NCBI RefSeq assembly: GCF_014267345.1
Contig: NZ_JACMYD010000009.1
Location: 1 to 64,000, forward strand
Length of the DNA: 64,000 nucleotides
Source of the DNA: Corynebacterium sp. zg-331
GTDB lineage: Bacteria > Actinomycetota > Actinomycetes > Mycobacteriales > Mycobacteriaceae
Reading direction: 5' to 3'
In this document: positions 39,272 to 48,132 of the stretch, one piece after another
Numbering within the stretch: position 1 is the first letter of the stretch
Layout: each line of letters starts with the position of its first letter
Program-made: the position numbers and the translations under genes
Notes under the pieces: generated by a model
The model's input: the letters and a program-made list of their open reading frames with translations, nothing else
Databases searched by the model: none
Told to the model about the DNA's origin: nothing

Positions 39272-40270
39272 CTAGGACAGCGTGGCGTACATGATGGCCT
39301 TGATCGCGTGCAGACGATTTTCCGCCTCGTCGAAGACGCGGGAGCGCTCCCCCTCAAAGACCTCGTCGGTGACCTCCATCTCGGTGATCCCACAGCGCTC
39401 GGCGATCTGCGCGCTCACGGCGGTGTTTGCATCGTGATAGGCCGGCAGGCAGTGCAGGAAGATGGCGTTAGCCTCGGCGCGCTCCAGCAGCTCCCGGGTC
39501 ACCCGGTAGGGCTCCAGCAGCGCGATCCGCTGCTCCCACAGCTGCGGGGACTCCTCCCCCATCGACACCCAGACGTCCGTGTACACCACGTGCGCACCGG
39601 CCACCGCCTCCTCCGGCTGATCGCTCAGCCGCACGCTGCCCCCACTAGTCCGAGCCAGTTGCCGACAGGTCTCCACCAGCCGAACCTCCGGCATCTGTTC
39701 GGCGGGACCGCAAGCCACAAAGTGCATGCCCATCGTGGCGCACAGCACCATCAAGGAGTTGGCCACGTTGTTGCGAGCATCGCCCATGAACACCACCTTG
39801 AGGCCGCGGGTGCCCTGCGGGAAGTTCTCCTCGATGGTCATCAGGTCCGCGATCATCTGAGTGGGATGAAACTGCGTGGTCAAACCGTTCCACACCGGCA
39901 CCCCGGCGTGTTGCGCCAGCTCCTCGACGATCGACTGATCGAAGCCCCGGTATTCGATCCCGTCGAACATTCGGCCCAGCACCCGCGCGGTATCCTTGAT
40001 GGACTCCTTCTTTCCCATCTGGGACGTGCCCGACTCCAGGTAGGTCACGCCCATACCCAGATCCATCGCGCCCACCTCAAAGGCGCACCGGGTGCGCGTG
40101 GAGGTCTTCTCGAAGAGCAGCACGATGTTCTTGCCCTCAAGGTGCCGGTGCGGGGTGCCCGTACGCTTGAGCGCCTTGAATTGCCGGGCGAGATCCACGA
40201 GGTAGCGTATCTCCTCCGCGCTGTAATCCAGAAGGGTAAGAAAATGACGGCCGCTGAGGCTCACGGGCAT
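39272..40270 (-). CDS. Ornithine carbamoyltransferase (ArcB/ArgI type)
   Basis: A 332-residue enzyme with the carbamoyl-phosphate motif FEKTSTRTRCAFEVG, 'YLESGTSQMGKKESIKDTARV', FHPTQMIAD and HCLPAYHD. The STRTRCAFE/MGKKES pattern is that of ArcB and E. coli ArgF/ArgI enzymes and differs from the usual shorter actinobacterial ArgF. No arcA or arcC is in the window. ATG 40270, preceded by AAAGGGGG, was chosen over an upstream frame extension. Stands between mfd and pyrR, the same strand. Confidence 0.92.
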   Translation of the reverse strand: MPVSLSGRHFLTLLDYSAEEIRYLVDLARQFKALKRTGTPHRHLEGKNIVLLFEKTSTRTRCAFEVGAMDLGMGVTYLESGTSQMGKKESIKDTARVLGRMFDGIEYRGFDQSIVEELAQHAGVPVWNGLTTQFHPTQMIADLMTIEENFPQGTRGLKVVFMGDARNNVANSLMVLCATMGMHFVACGPAEQMPEVRLVETCRQLARTSGGSVRLSDQPEEAVAGAHVVYTDVWVSMGEESPQLWEQRIALLEPYRVTRELLERAEANAIFLHCLPAYHDANTAVSAQIAERCGITEMEVTDEVFEGERSRVFDEAENRLHAIKAIMYATLS

Positions 40271-40344
40271 GATGCCCCCTTTCTGAAAGGGAAAGGTACA
40301 AGAATACTTAGTCAACCCCGGTCGCGCCGCCACCGGGGGCGATT

Positions 40345-43300
40345 TTACTCACTCACCGATACCACCCGGCGCGACTGCGCGTTGCGCTCGGTGCCGCCGC
40401 GCACATCGGTCTGCGGGACGTCGAGAAGCGCGCTGAGGGCGTCGGCCACCCACTGCACCAGTTCCTCGTCGCGCAGCCTGGGATCCGTGACCTTGGGCCC
40501 GGCCTTGGGGAAGGGCAGCTGGATCGCCTTGGCCGCCGCGCGGTAGGTGGCCCCCGGATAGAGCCGACGCAGCCGCACCTGCTTGGAATCCGGCAGCTCC
40601 ACCGGGTGCACCTTGATCCTGGTGCCCTGCACCCCGACGTCGGTGATCCCCGCCTGCCGCGCCACATGACGCAGCCGCGCCACCGTGAGCAGCCGCGCCA
40701 CCTCGCGAGGAATCTCGCCAAAACGATCCCGCATCTCCGCGCAGATGGCCCGCAGATCCTCCTCCGAGCCGGAGGCGGCGATCTTGCGATACACCTCCAG
40801 GCGCAGGCGCTCGGCGTTGATATAGGACTCCGGGATGTGGGCATCCACGGGCAGATCAATGCGGATCTCCTTGGGCCCCTTGTCCGTGGCGTCCAGCGGC
40901 TTCCCGCTGGCCAGGGCGCGGTAGGCGGCCACGGCCTCGCCCACCAGGCGCATGTAAAGATCAAAGCCCACCCCGGCGATGTGCCCGGACTGCTCCGCGC
41001 CCAGGACATTGCCCGCGCCGCGCATCTCCAGGTCCTTCATCGCCACCGCCATGCCGGCGCCCAGATCGTTGTTTTGCGCGATCGTGGACAGCCGGTCGTA
41101 GGAGGTCTCGGTGAGCGTGGCCCCGCGCGGATACAGAAAATAGGCGTAACCACGCTCGCGGGAACGCCCCACCCGGCCGCGCAGCTGATGCAGCTGTGAT
41201 AGCCCCATGTGGTGCGCATTCTCCACGATGAGGGTGTTGGCATTGGCGATGTCCAGGCCCGTCTCCACGATGGTGGTACACACCAGGACGTCGTACTCGC
41301 GGTCCCAGAAGCCCTGCACCGTGCGTTCCAGGATCTCCTCGCTCATCTGCCCGTGCGCCACCACGATCCGCGCCTCGGGCACCAGCTCCCGCAGCTCCCG
41401 GGCCTTTTTCTCGATGTCGCGCACCTTGTTGTGAATATAAAACACCTGGCCGTCGCGCAGCAGCTCGCGCCTAATGGCCGCCGCCACCTGCTGGCTTTCC
41501 TCCGCGCCCACATAAGTGAGCACGGGGTGGCGATCCTCCGGCGGGGTCAGGATGGTGGACATCTCCCTGATCCCCGACATCGACATCTCCAGGGTGCGCG
41601 GAATCGGGGTGGCGGACATGGTGAGCACGTCCACGTGGCTGCGCAGCGCCTTGATGTGCTCCTTGTGCTCCACGCCGAAGCGCTGCTCCTCGTCCACCAC
41701 GATAAGCCCCAGGTTCTTCCAGTTCACGCCGGTCTGCAGCAGCCGGTGTGTGCCCACTACCACGTCCACGGTGCCGTCCGCCAGGCCCGCAACGATCTCC
41801 CGCGCCTCGGCAGGAGGAGTAAAGCGCGACAACCCGCGGATGGTCACCGCGAACCCGTCCATGCGCTCCTCGAAGGTCTTGAGGTGCTGCTGGGCCAGCA
41901 GCGTGGTGGGCACCAGCACCGCCACCTGGCGGCCGTCTTGCACCGCCTTGAACGCCGCGCGCACCGCCACCTCGGTCTTGCCATAGCCGACATCGCCCAC
42001 CACCACGCGATCCATCGGAGTGGAGCGCTCCATGTCCGCCTTGACGGCCTCGATCGCCGCCATCTGATCCTCGGTCTCCACGTAGGGGAAGTTGTCCTCC
42101 ATCTCCCGCTGCCACGGCGAATCCGGAGCAAAGGCGTGCCCGGGGGCGGACTGGCGCTTGGCGTAGAGCTCCACCAGCTCGCCAGCGATCTCGCGCACCG
42201 CCGCGCGGGCCTTCTTCTTGGTGTTCTTCCAATCCGAACCGCCCATCTTGGACAAGCTGGGGGCCTCGCCGCCGGTGTACTTGCTCAACAGGTCGAGGGA
42301 ATCCATCGGCACCCACAACTGATCCGCGGGTTGGCCGCGCTTGGACGCCGCGTATTCCAGCACTATGTACTCGCGCCTCGAGGTTTCATCGCCGGCCTTG
42401 ATCGTGCGCTCCGCCATCTTGATGAAGCGCCCGATGCCGTGGGTTTCGTGCACCACATAATCGCCGGTCTTGAGCGCCAGCGGATCCACGCGATTGCGCC
42501 GCCGCGCCGGACGCCGCTTGGCACCGGCGATGTCCCCCACGCGGTTGCCCGTGAGATCCGTCTCGGTGAGTACCACCGCCCCGGAAAACACCAGGCCGGC
42601 GTGGCTTAGCGCCTGATACAGCGTGACCTCGCCCGCGCGCGGCTCCCATGACGGAGAGGCCACGTGGATGCGAATCCCCTGCTCCGCGAAGCGTTCCACC
42701 ATGCGCTTGATCGCCCCGCGGGTGGGCGTGATGTAGGCTGCACGCCCCCCGCCATTGGTGTGGGCCAGCAGCAGGGACATCGTCTCCTCGATCTTGGACA
42801 GATCGCCGTGGGGAGCGGGGGCCGCCTCAAACTCCAGGGGCAGGGTGTCCTCTTCCGGCCCCTCCAGCATCCCGGGGGGGGAAAAGGTCCACCACGGCAC
42901 CCCGGCCGACTGCGCCCCGGCGCGCAGGGACTCAAATGAGCGATAGGAACTCGCCGTGAGATCCAGCCCCGCCGCCGAGATCGGTGCCGCGCCTTGCGCC
43001 CCCATCGCCGCGGCCTCCCAACCGGCCTCCAAAAACTCCCTGTCCGTGACCTCCAGGTCCGCGATCCGGGAGCGGATCTTCTCCGGGGCCACCCACACCA
43101 GGTGGGTACCCCGGGGCGCGATATCCGGCAGCACCGCCAGCGGGGAGTCGCTGAGCACCGACATCAGCGCCTCCATGCCATCGGCGGGCTGAGAGGACGC
43201 GATCTTGCTCAGCAACTCCACCAAGGTAGGGTTGCCAGGATAGCGTCGGGCCAGCTCCTGTGCCCGCGCCGCCACCTGGGGGGTGATCGGCAGCTCACGG

Positions 43301-43989
43301 GCCGGATAGAGCTCCACCTGCGCTATCCGTCCCTCGGGCAGGGTGCGCTGATCCGCCACGGAAAACTGGCGCATCTCCGAAACCTCGTCGCCCCAAAACT
43401 CCACGCGCACCGGGTAATCCCCAGTGGTGGGAAAGACATCCAGGATGCCGCCGCGCACGGCGAACTGGCCTCGCTTGGCCACCATGTCCACGTGCTCGTA
43501 GGCCCGGAACACCAGCTGCTCGGTGAGCTTGCCCAAGTCGTGCTCGTCGCCCTCGCGCAGGCGCACGGCCTCGCGCCCTGGCACCTCCCGACAGAAGGGC
43601 TGGCTGATTGCACGGGCCGCGGCCACGATCACCCGGTAGCGGGCGCAGTTTTCTATCACCTCCGCGCGACGGCCCACGATGTCCACCCCGGGGCTGAGCC
43701 GTTCGTGCGGCAGGGTCTCCCAGGATGGGAACCACGCCACCTTATCGCCCAACATCGCGCGCAACTCGGCGCTGAGATCCTCGGCTTCGCGCCCCGTGGC
43801 CGTCACCACGATCACCGGCGCCTCGCGCGAGAGCGCCGCGACCGCCCAGGGGCGCACCTGATCCACGCCGGTGAGATGCAGTTCCCGCTCCCCCACGTGG
43901 GTAAGCATTCCCCGGATCTTTGGGTCCTCGCCCACCACCTTGAGTAGACCCGCCAAGGCCGGAGCCTGCACCGTATCGTGGTCTGCCAC
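40345..43989 (-). CDS. mfd: Transcription-repair coupling factor
   Basis: A 1214-residue translocase that removes stalled RNA polymerase and recruits UvrA. UvrB-like N-terminal domains span about 1-380; the CarD-like RNA-polymerase-interacting domain begins at 'GDYVVHETHGIGRF' (about 505). RecG-like motor motifs are GDVGYGKTEVA (Walker A) and DEEQRFG (Walker B), and a TRG region ('RGRVGRSRERGYAYF') follows. Length and order are canonical. Confidence 0.97.
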   Translation of the reverse strand: MADHDTVQAPALAGLLKVVGEDPKIRGMLTHVGERELHLTGVDQVRPWAVAALSREAPVIVVTATGREAEDLSAELRAMLGDKVAWFPSWETLPHERLSPGVDIVGRRAEVIENCARYRVIVAAARAISQPFCREVPGREAVRLREGDEHDLGKLTEQLVFRAYEHVDMVAKRGQFAVRGGILDVFPTTGDYPVRVEFWGDEVSEMRQFSVADQRTLPEGRIAQVELYPARELPITPQVAARAQELARRYPGNPTLVELLSKIASSQPADGMEALMSVLSDSPLAVLPDIAPRGTHLVWVAPEKIRSRIADLEVTDREFLEAGWEAAAMGAQGAAPISAAGLDLTASSYRSFESLRAGAQSAGVPWWTFSPPGMLEGPEEDTLPLEFEAAPAPHGDLSKIEETMSLLLAHTNGGGRAAYITPTRGAIKRMVERFAEQGIRIHVASPSWEPRAGEVTLYQALSHAGLVFSGAVVLTETDLTGNRVGDIAGAKRRPARRRNRVDPLALKTGDYVVHETHGIGRFIKMAERTIKAGDETSRREYIVLEYAASKRGQPADQLWVPMDSLDLLSKYTGGEAPSLSKMGGSDWKNTKKKARAAVREIAGELVELYAKRQSAPGHAFAPDSPWQREMEDNFPYVETEDQMAAIEAVKADMERSTPMDRVVVGDVGYGKTEVAVRAAFKAVQDGRQVAVLVPTTLLAQQHLKTFEERMDGFAVTIRGLSRFTPPAEAREIVAGLADGTVDVVVGTHRLLQTGVNWKNLGLIVVDEEQRFGVEHKEHIKALRSHVDVLTMSATPIPRTLEMSMSGIREMSTILTPPEDRHPVLTYVGAEESQQVAAAIRRELLRDGQVFYIHNKVRDIEKKARELRELVPEARIVVAHGQMSEEILERTVQGFWDREYDVLVCTTIVETGLDIANANTLIVENAHHMGLSQLHQLRGRVGRSRERGYAYFLYPRGATLTETSYDRLSTIAQNNDLGAGMAVAMKDLEMRGAGNVLGAEQSGHIAGVGFDLYMRLVGEAVAAYRALASGKPLDATDKGPKEIRIDLPVDAHIPESYINAERLRLEVYRKIAASGSEEDLRAICAEMRDRFGEIPREVARLLTVARLRHVARQAGITDVGVQGTRIKVHPVELPDSKQVRLRRLYPGATYRAAAKAIQLPFPKAGPKVTDPRLRDEELVQWVADALSALLDVPQTDVRGGTERNAQSRRVVSVSE

Positions 43990-44207
43990 CGTGATTATTC
44001 CTTACCCTCTCAACAACATTCGCGTTCCCCGCCCACCGCGGGCACCACGCCCGACGGGCGCGACGAGACCTACCCAGTAGACCACACCCGGTGGACACCG
44101 AGCTTTGCAGACCCGACGCCCCGCGCTGGACAGCACGAGCAGCGGTTACGCGCGGCCCCAGGCCATGCGCTACAGTGTAAAAGCGCGCGACGCACTATGC
44201 CGCGCGA

Positions 44208-44279
44208 TTCCCCATGGTGTAATCGGCAACACTACGGTTTTTGGTACCGTCATTCTAGGTTCGAGTCCTGGTGGGGAAG
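44208..44279 (+). tRNA. tRNA-Gln(UUG)
   Basis: A 72-base cloverleaf with a fully Watson-Crick 7-bp acceptor (TTCCCCA with TGGGGAA), anticodon stem ACGGT/ACCGT, loop TTTTGGT (anticodon UUG) and a T-arm containing GGTTCGAGTCC. CCA is not encoded. Its 3' end is the left repeat of the element that follows. Confidence 0.95.
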
Positions 44280-44280
44280 C
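44255..44280 (+). repeat. Left 26-bp repeat (tRNA-Gln 3' end; candidate att site)
   Basis: The 26 bases from the T-arm to just past the tRNA 3' end recur at 47506-47531 with two mismatches. Integrases commonly use tRNA 3' ends as attachment sites. Confidence 0.6.
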
Positions 44281-44290
44281 ATTCTGTCAC

Positions 44291-44327
44291 ACCCCAGGCC
44301 GCAGGGAAAATCCCTGCGGCCTGGGGT
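44291..44327 (+). terminator. Terminator after tRNA-Gln
   Basis: A perfect 17-bp stem (44291-44307 with 44311-44327) and a 3-base loop, ending in TTTTCC, 12 bases after the tRNA. Confidence 0.85.
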
Positions 44328-44637
44328 TTTCCATTTCTGGGCCGCGTGACGAGTACGGCGAAAACTGTCGCGCATGTCGTGGAATTGCACCCTAGGAACC
44401 ACCAGGTCAGCCCACCTAGCCACGGCCCCGATTGGCACCGACGATGGCTGCTGGCACGCCGTCGGCACCCGAACAGAACCCGGCCACCGCCGCCACGTCC
44501 ACCACCAGCGAGGGTGAGCCAATATGCGTTCTTTACAAGGCGACGAGCCGCCTCATTATAGATACCGGAGCGAGACAGGCTCCGGGACGGAGACGGCCCA
44601 AGCCACACCGCACCACCTACCTCATAAGGAGGCCGTC

Positions 44638-44873
44638 ATGATTACCGTTCGCACCACCATGGATACCTCTCCCGGACGCGACACGCTGAAAGCCCACAAA
44701 AGCGGCTTTGGCCCACCAAGCTGGCTACCCACGGGAATCAGGTGACCCGCCGCACCGAGGCCATCGCCCGAATCATTGAGGTTAAGGGGACGGTCACTAA
44801 CGCGGATCGTGAGGCTGTGGCTTAGGAGCAGTGGCAGGAGGCCGCCCGCCACACGGGGGTTCTAGGCTCGTAA
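44638..44873 (+). pseudogene. Decayed small ORF inside the tRNA-Gln element
   Basis: ATG 44638 has an excellent ribosome-binding site (AAGGAGG) and encodes MITVRTTMDTSPGRDTLKAHKS. The original frame ends at 44745, while another frame continues as 'LATHGNQVTRRTEAIARIIEVKG', is interrupted by TAG (44823-44825) and goes on to TAA at 44871-44873. One shift plus one nonsense change would reconstruct about 78 residues. No family recognised. The rest of 44328-45086 holds nothing intact. Confidence 0.4.
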
Positions 44874-45086
44874 CGGAAAGCTCCACCCTGGCGAGGTGGG
44901 GCCATCATTTACTCCCCGGAGAGATCACCGCACAGCGTCTTCAACATCCGAAAAGTGGTAGTGAACTGGCGTTATATAGCCATCTGATGTTCTCACAGAA
45001 AAATTTCCTCATGACCGTTGCGTGCCTTGGCGGGCCGTGCAATAATGCGGGCGCTCCCAGAAGTTCTAGCCGAGAGGAGAAAGAAC

Positions 45087-45635
45087 ATGAGCAAGAGTCT
45101 CATCCAAAGACTTGTATCTATTGCTCTTGTCCCCACCCTTTCTTTCGCTACAGCAGAGGTAGCCCACGCTGACACGAAAGAGAAAAATGAAGCGGCCAGC
45201 GATGTCCCTCAAGTGACCGACGAAGATTTGGCTTTCGTGGATAGTTTCTTCGCTTATGTGGAAGCAATGCCTGACGACCTCGTCCAAAATGGCAGCAACG
45301 AAGAGATTGAAGCCTACCTTCAGGCCAACCAACCCGGCACCATTGAGGGCAGGTCGCCTATCCTCATGAACTACAACGCGTGGGAATGCGCTGGTGCTAT
45401 CGCGCTCATCATCGGTGGAGCCGTTGTCCCCGTAGCGAAGGTGGTCAAACTTATTCGCCTCATCAAGGGCGCAGATGGAGCCCAGAAAGTTACCCGCGCC
45501 ATTGAAGAGGCCGGGGGAATCAAAGAGATTCTTCGGACTGGAGGCACAAGCATTAAGGCTCAAGACATGAAGGCAGCCCTCCTAGAGATCGCCGAGGAAC
45601 TTTCCGGTATTGGCCTCGCAGCCGAGAAGCGCTAA
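45087..45635 (+). CDS. Sec-secreted protein with hydrophobic C-terminal half (module 2, intact)
   Basis: A 182-residue protein with GAGAGGAG before ATG 45087. The signal peptide (MSKSLIQRLVSIALVPTLS...) ends at VAHA before DTKEKNE. An acidic middle (about 30-100) is followed by one cysteine in 'WECAGAIALIIGGAVVPVAKVV' and an amphipathic, Gly/Ala/Ile-rich tail. Its signal peptide aligns with that of the 46601 gene (SK..xQR...AHA). A two-helix membrane protein starts 9 bases later. I recognise no named family; a secreted membrane-active peptide or bacteriocin-like protein is a hypothesis. Confidence 0.7.
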   Translation: MSKSLIQRLVSIALVPTLSFATAEVAHADTKEKNEAASDVPQVTDEDLAFVDSFFAYVEAMPDDLVQNGSNEEIEAYLQANQPGTIEGRSPILMNYNAWECAGAIALIIGGAVVPVAKVVKLIRLIKGADGAQKVTRAIEEAGGIKEILRTGGTSIKAQDMKAALLEIAEELSGIGLAAEKR

Positions 45636-45644
45636 GGCTTGAAA

Positions 45645-45794
45645 ATGGAAAAAGTAACCACCTATATCTCTATAGCATTTTCCATTCTTTCTATAATTGC
45701 CTTCATATTCCAGTGGAATTTCCCTATGGTTAGCCTACTATTTCTGGCGGTAGCGGTAATTTTCTCATCTATCGGGAGGCTGGCCACAAAGTAG
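45645..45794 (+). CDS. 49-residue two-helix membrane protein (candidate immunity partner)
   Basis: MEKVTTYISIAFSILSII opens two hydrophobic helices separated by QWNFPM, ending SSIGRLATK. Both helices are strongly hydrophobic with a Lys/Arg C-terminus inside. It starts 9 bases after the secreted-protein gene, the position used by immunity genes in bacteriocin operons. ATG 45645. Function unknown. Confidence 0.55.
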   Translation: MEKVTTYISIAFSILSIIAFIFQWNFPMVSLLFLAVAVIFSSIGRLATK

Positions 45795-46163
45795 CCCAAT
45801 TGGCTATCTTTGACTGCGATCTTCCAGCCATCGAAGATAGCCCATGCCTTACACGGTGCATGAGCCACTTTTCCTTGCGCCACACGGATCACCGAGCGCA
45901 GGATCACGATATATCCCGCCGCCACAGCCTTCTTACCAGTCAGGCGGGAGGCTTCCTCCATACGGGCAATGTGCCGCTTGAGGCGATCCCGCTCCGCTTT
46001 CTAGCACCCGCAGGCGCTCGCGGAGTTTCTCGTTATCATCCCGGTAGCGCTTGAGTTTATCCAAGCCCTTCACGAACGCCTGGCACTGACTGGCCACGGT
46101 CTCCCTACAGAAAGAGCGACGCTGCCACAACACCACCACCAACCCCGACGCCGCACCGACCAC
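45662..46163 (-). pseudogene. Decayed membrane/coiled-coil protein gene
   Basis: On the minus strand GTG 46163, preceded by GAGGGGAGG, encodes a hydrophobic start (VGAASGLVVVLW) and a coiled coil (DKLKRYRDDNEKLRERLRVLE). Near 46005 the frame shifts and a second frame continues with AERDRLKRHIARMEEASRL, then 'KKAVAAGYIVILRSVIRVA'. The part below about 45800 overlaps the small plus-strand gene and may not be original coding. More minus-strand fragments with Gly/Val-rich coding flavour lie at 46.2-46.4 kb. Family unknown. Confidence 0.4.
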
Positions 46164-46600
46164 GACGATAACCTCCCCTCAGCAAACATCACCCCCACCG
46201 CCTTATCCCATGACAGGTGCGGGGTCACCGCGCCCCAATGCCCACCGGGAAAGCCGCCCGCCCCTGCCCCAGCAAACACCCCAGAGCTCGTTCAACAAGC
46301 CTCGACGCCATGGCACCCACATCGACACCCACTACTCCAACTCCACTCAGGTTAAGGCCGCTGGTGCCGCGCCACTCTACGCCAGGAGTCCCGACCACAG
46401 CAGCCGACTCGACCATGACGGCGCAGCCTGCGAAAACTAGACCTCCGAAGAAATCCCCATGAACAAACCCTGCCCAGTAATGCGATAGGGGTACCCCATA
46501 GGCGTATCCCCTTCCACTAATTGATACCTATTAACCCATAAGTAGTAAACCTTTTAACATACGCTACACTGCACGTAGACCTAGGAACTAGGCTGTACCC

Positions 46601-47157
46601 GTGCAGAGAGGAAAGCGTATTACTAAGCGCATAGGGCAGCGTATCGCCACCCTCACGCTCGCCATCACGATCCCTTTCACTGGACTCAACATCGCACACG
46701 CCAGCACAGATGAGGCCATCAGTCCCGCTGCTGTTGGCGAAAAATTTTCCATCACCTCTGAGGAGCTAAGTGAACTCAACCAGCTCCGCAAAATGGATGG
46801 GGACGCCCCCATCGATGCATCGGCAAAGTTTCTCACCCTCTCCGAGGACTACCAGCTCAAAGCCTACGATGCTGATGGCGCCCCCATCGCGGTTGAAGAT
46901 TCACCCGTAAAGGCGGAATCAGACTGCCCCACCATCGTCACGTACGATTCTGCCGTGCAAAACACTGCCCAGTTCCTCACCGGCTGCGCGGGAGGAGTGA
47001 TTGGATACGACAAAATCCTCCAAGTTCTAGAAGGCCGAGCCGGAAAAACGCTCTCGTAAAGTTCCTAGCCGGCAAGGTGGGCTGGGGTCTTGCCATCTCC
47101 TGTGTGGGATCGGGCGTCTCCACCGCTCTGGGAGTAAAATGTTCCTCTTGGTCGTGA
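46601..47157 (+). pseudogene. Sec-secreted protein gene, frameshifted near the C-terminus (module 3)
   Basis: Signal peptide 'RIGQRIATLTLAITIPFTGLN' ends at IAHA. The best Shine-Dalgarno (AGAGGAAAG, about 46605-46613) serves an ATT codon at 46619 that aligns with the ATG of the 45087 gene. GTG 46601 is the only canonical in-frame start. Reading stops at 47059, but the adjacent frame continues (LVKFLAGKVGWGLAISCVGS) to a TGA at 47155-47157 that overlaps the next gene. The shift lies in CTCTCG near 47052. The mature region has SDCPTIV and a Gly-rich FLTGCAGGVIG stretch. Confidence 0.6.
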
Positions 47158-47330
47158 TCATTGTTGCCATTGCAAACACGGTGCATCCTGTATTCTGGGC
47201 AGACCAGCCAGGATCTCTGCAGGCCATTACTCAGGGAATCGTTGCAGGGTTAATTATCGCATCAGTGGCGACTGCTGATGGCCGTAAAATTTGGGCTCGG
47301 ATTTCTCGACTCATCCCTCGACAAGAGTAG
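47139..47330 (+). CDS. 63-residue two-helix membrane protein (candidate immunity partner)
   Basis: MFLLVVIIVAIANTVHPVFW and 'GIVAGLIIASVATADG' are two TM helices, ending in a basic tail (KIWARISRLIPRQE). ATG 47139 lies inside the 3' end of the repaired upstream reading frame (19-base overlap), implying coupling. A terminator follows 13 bases after the stop. Function unknown. Confidence 0.55.
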   Translation: MFLLVVIIVAIANTVHPVFWADQPGSLQAITQGIVAGLIIASVATADGRKIWARISRLIPRQE

Positions 47331-47343
47331 TCTTTATAGCCCA

Positions 47344-47379
47344 AAAAGGGATTGCGGGACAGTTCCCACAATCCCTTTT
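47344..47379 (+). terminator. Terminator after module 3
   Basis: AAAAGGGATTG (47344-47354) pairs with CAATCCCTTTT (47369-47379); an inner GGGA/TCCC extends the stem past one mismatch. It ends in a T-rich tail. Confidence 0.75.
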
Positions 47380-47505
47380 AATTACTTATTTTCTAGTACC
47401 GATGCTCATAGGCCAAGCAAAACGCCCCTGCAGTCCATCACTACCGCGGGGCCGGATAATTTCTCACTTTTATGCAGTTAAAATCGTTTTTCAGATCGAA
47501 CGCGG

Positions 47506-47531
47506 CTAGGTTCGAGCCCTGGTGCGGAAGC
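47506..47531 (+). repeat. Right 26-bp repeat of the tRNA-Gln 3' end
   Basis: 24 of 26 bases match 44255-44280. There is no other tRNA structure here, so this is a partial duplicate, as expected for the far att site of an integrated element. Confidence 0.6.
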
Positions 47532-47631
47532 CGATCGGGGGATTCGTCTCACTTCATCTGTTATACGGCCTCCCTACGCGCTACCCCGTGTTACCGTGGC
47601 GGTATCTACGGAAATCTACCCGGAGGACACC

Positions 47632-48096
47632 ATGAAATACCGAGTTCTTGTCGCCACCCTTCCTCTTCTCCCACTGGCGCTCACGGCCTGCTCCACCGCG
47701 GAGGAGGACGCCCAGGCGGCCGAGACCGCATCGAGCGCCACCCCCACCAGCTCCGCGCTGCCCACCAGCGACCGCACCGCTGGCCCCGCCATCGAGATCA
47801 ACCTCGACGGCGATCTCAAGCCGGGAGCAGAACTGACCGTCTCCACCCCCTGCACCGAGGAGGACACCTCCGCCACGGCCGTGGCCTCCTTCGGCGGGAG
47901 CACCACACTGCACCGTCAGGGCGATACCGGCCCCTTCGTGGGCACATTCACCGCCCCCATCAATATCGACCCCGGGCCCAATGGCGGCCCGCACATCATC
48001 ACCGTAACCTGCGATAGCGGCGCTAACAGCACCATCGCCATTCCCAGCGCGGGCAACGGGGACACCAAGGCACAGGACGATCCGCACCAGAGCTAG
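47632..48096 (+). CDS. Secreted lipoprotein of unknown function
   Basis: A 154-residue lipoprotein with signal peptide MKYRVLVATLPLLPLALTAC (lipobox LTAC). A Thr/Ser/Ala-rich linker and a beta-rich domain with two cysteines (STPCTEED and VTCDSGAN) follow. CGGAGG precedes ATG 47632. GC has returned to the chromosomal level, so it lies outside the element. No family recognised. Confidence 0.78.
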   Translation: MKYRVLVATLPLLPLALTACSTAEEDAQAAETASSATPTSSALPTSDRTAGPAIEINLDGDLKPGAELTVSTPCTEEDTSATAVASFGGSTTLHRQGDTGPFVGTFTAPINIDPGPNGGPHIITVTCDSGANSTIAIPSAGNGDTKAQDDPHQS

Positions 48097-48103
48097 AAGT
48101 TGA

Positions 48104-48132
48104 GCCCACGCCCCGCCAAAGAGGGCGCGGGC
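48104..48132 (+). terminator. Probable terminator of the lipoprotein gene
   Basis: GCCCACGCCC (48104-48113) pairs with GGGCGCGGGC (48123-48132) with one internal mismatch, seven bases after the stop codon. Confidence 0.45.

Larger units (their letters stand above)
44255..47531. mobile_element. Small decayed element integrated at tRNA-Gln
   Basis: A 3.2-kb segment of lower GC than its flanks is bounded by an imperfect 26-bp direct repeat, one copy being the tRNA-Gln 3' end. It contains two secreted-protein/small-membrane-protein pairs and several decayed ORFs. No integrase is recognisable, so this would be a remnant or a satellite-type element. The repeat, composition and gene content are seen; integration is inferred. 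Confidence 0.55.

Noticed and set aside
40345..43989. Overlapping 300-460-codon frames inside mfd
   Set aside because: mfd is intact from CarD-like domain through motor motifs; the other frames are shadows.
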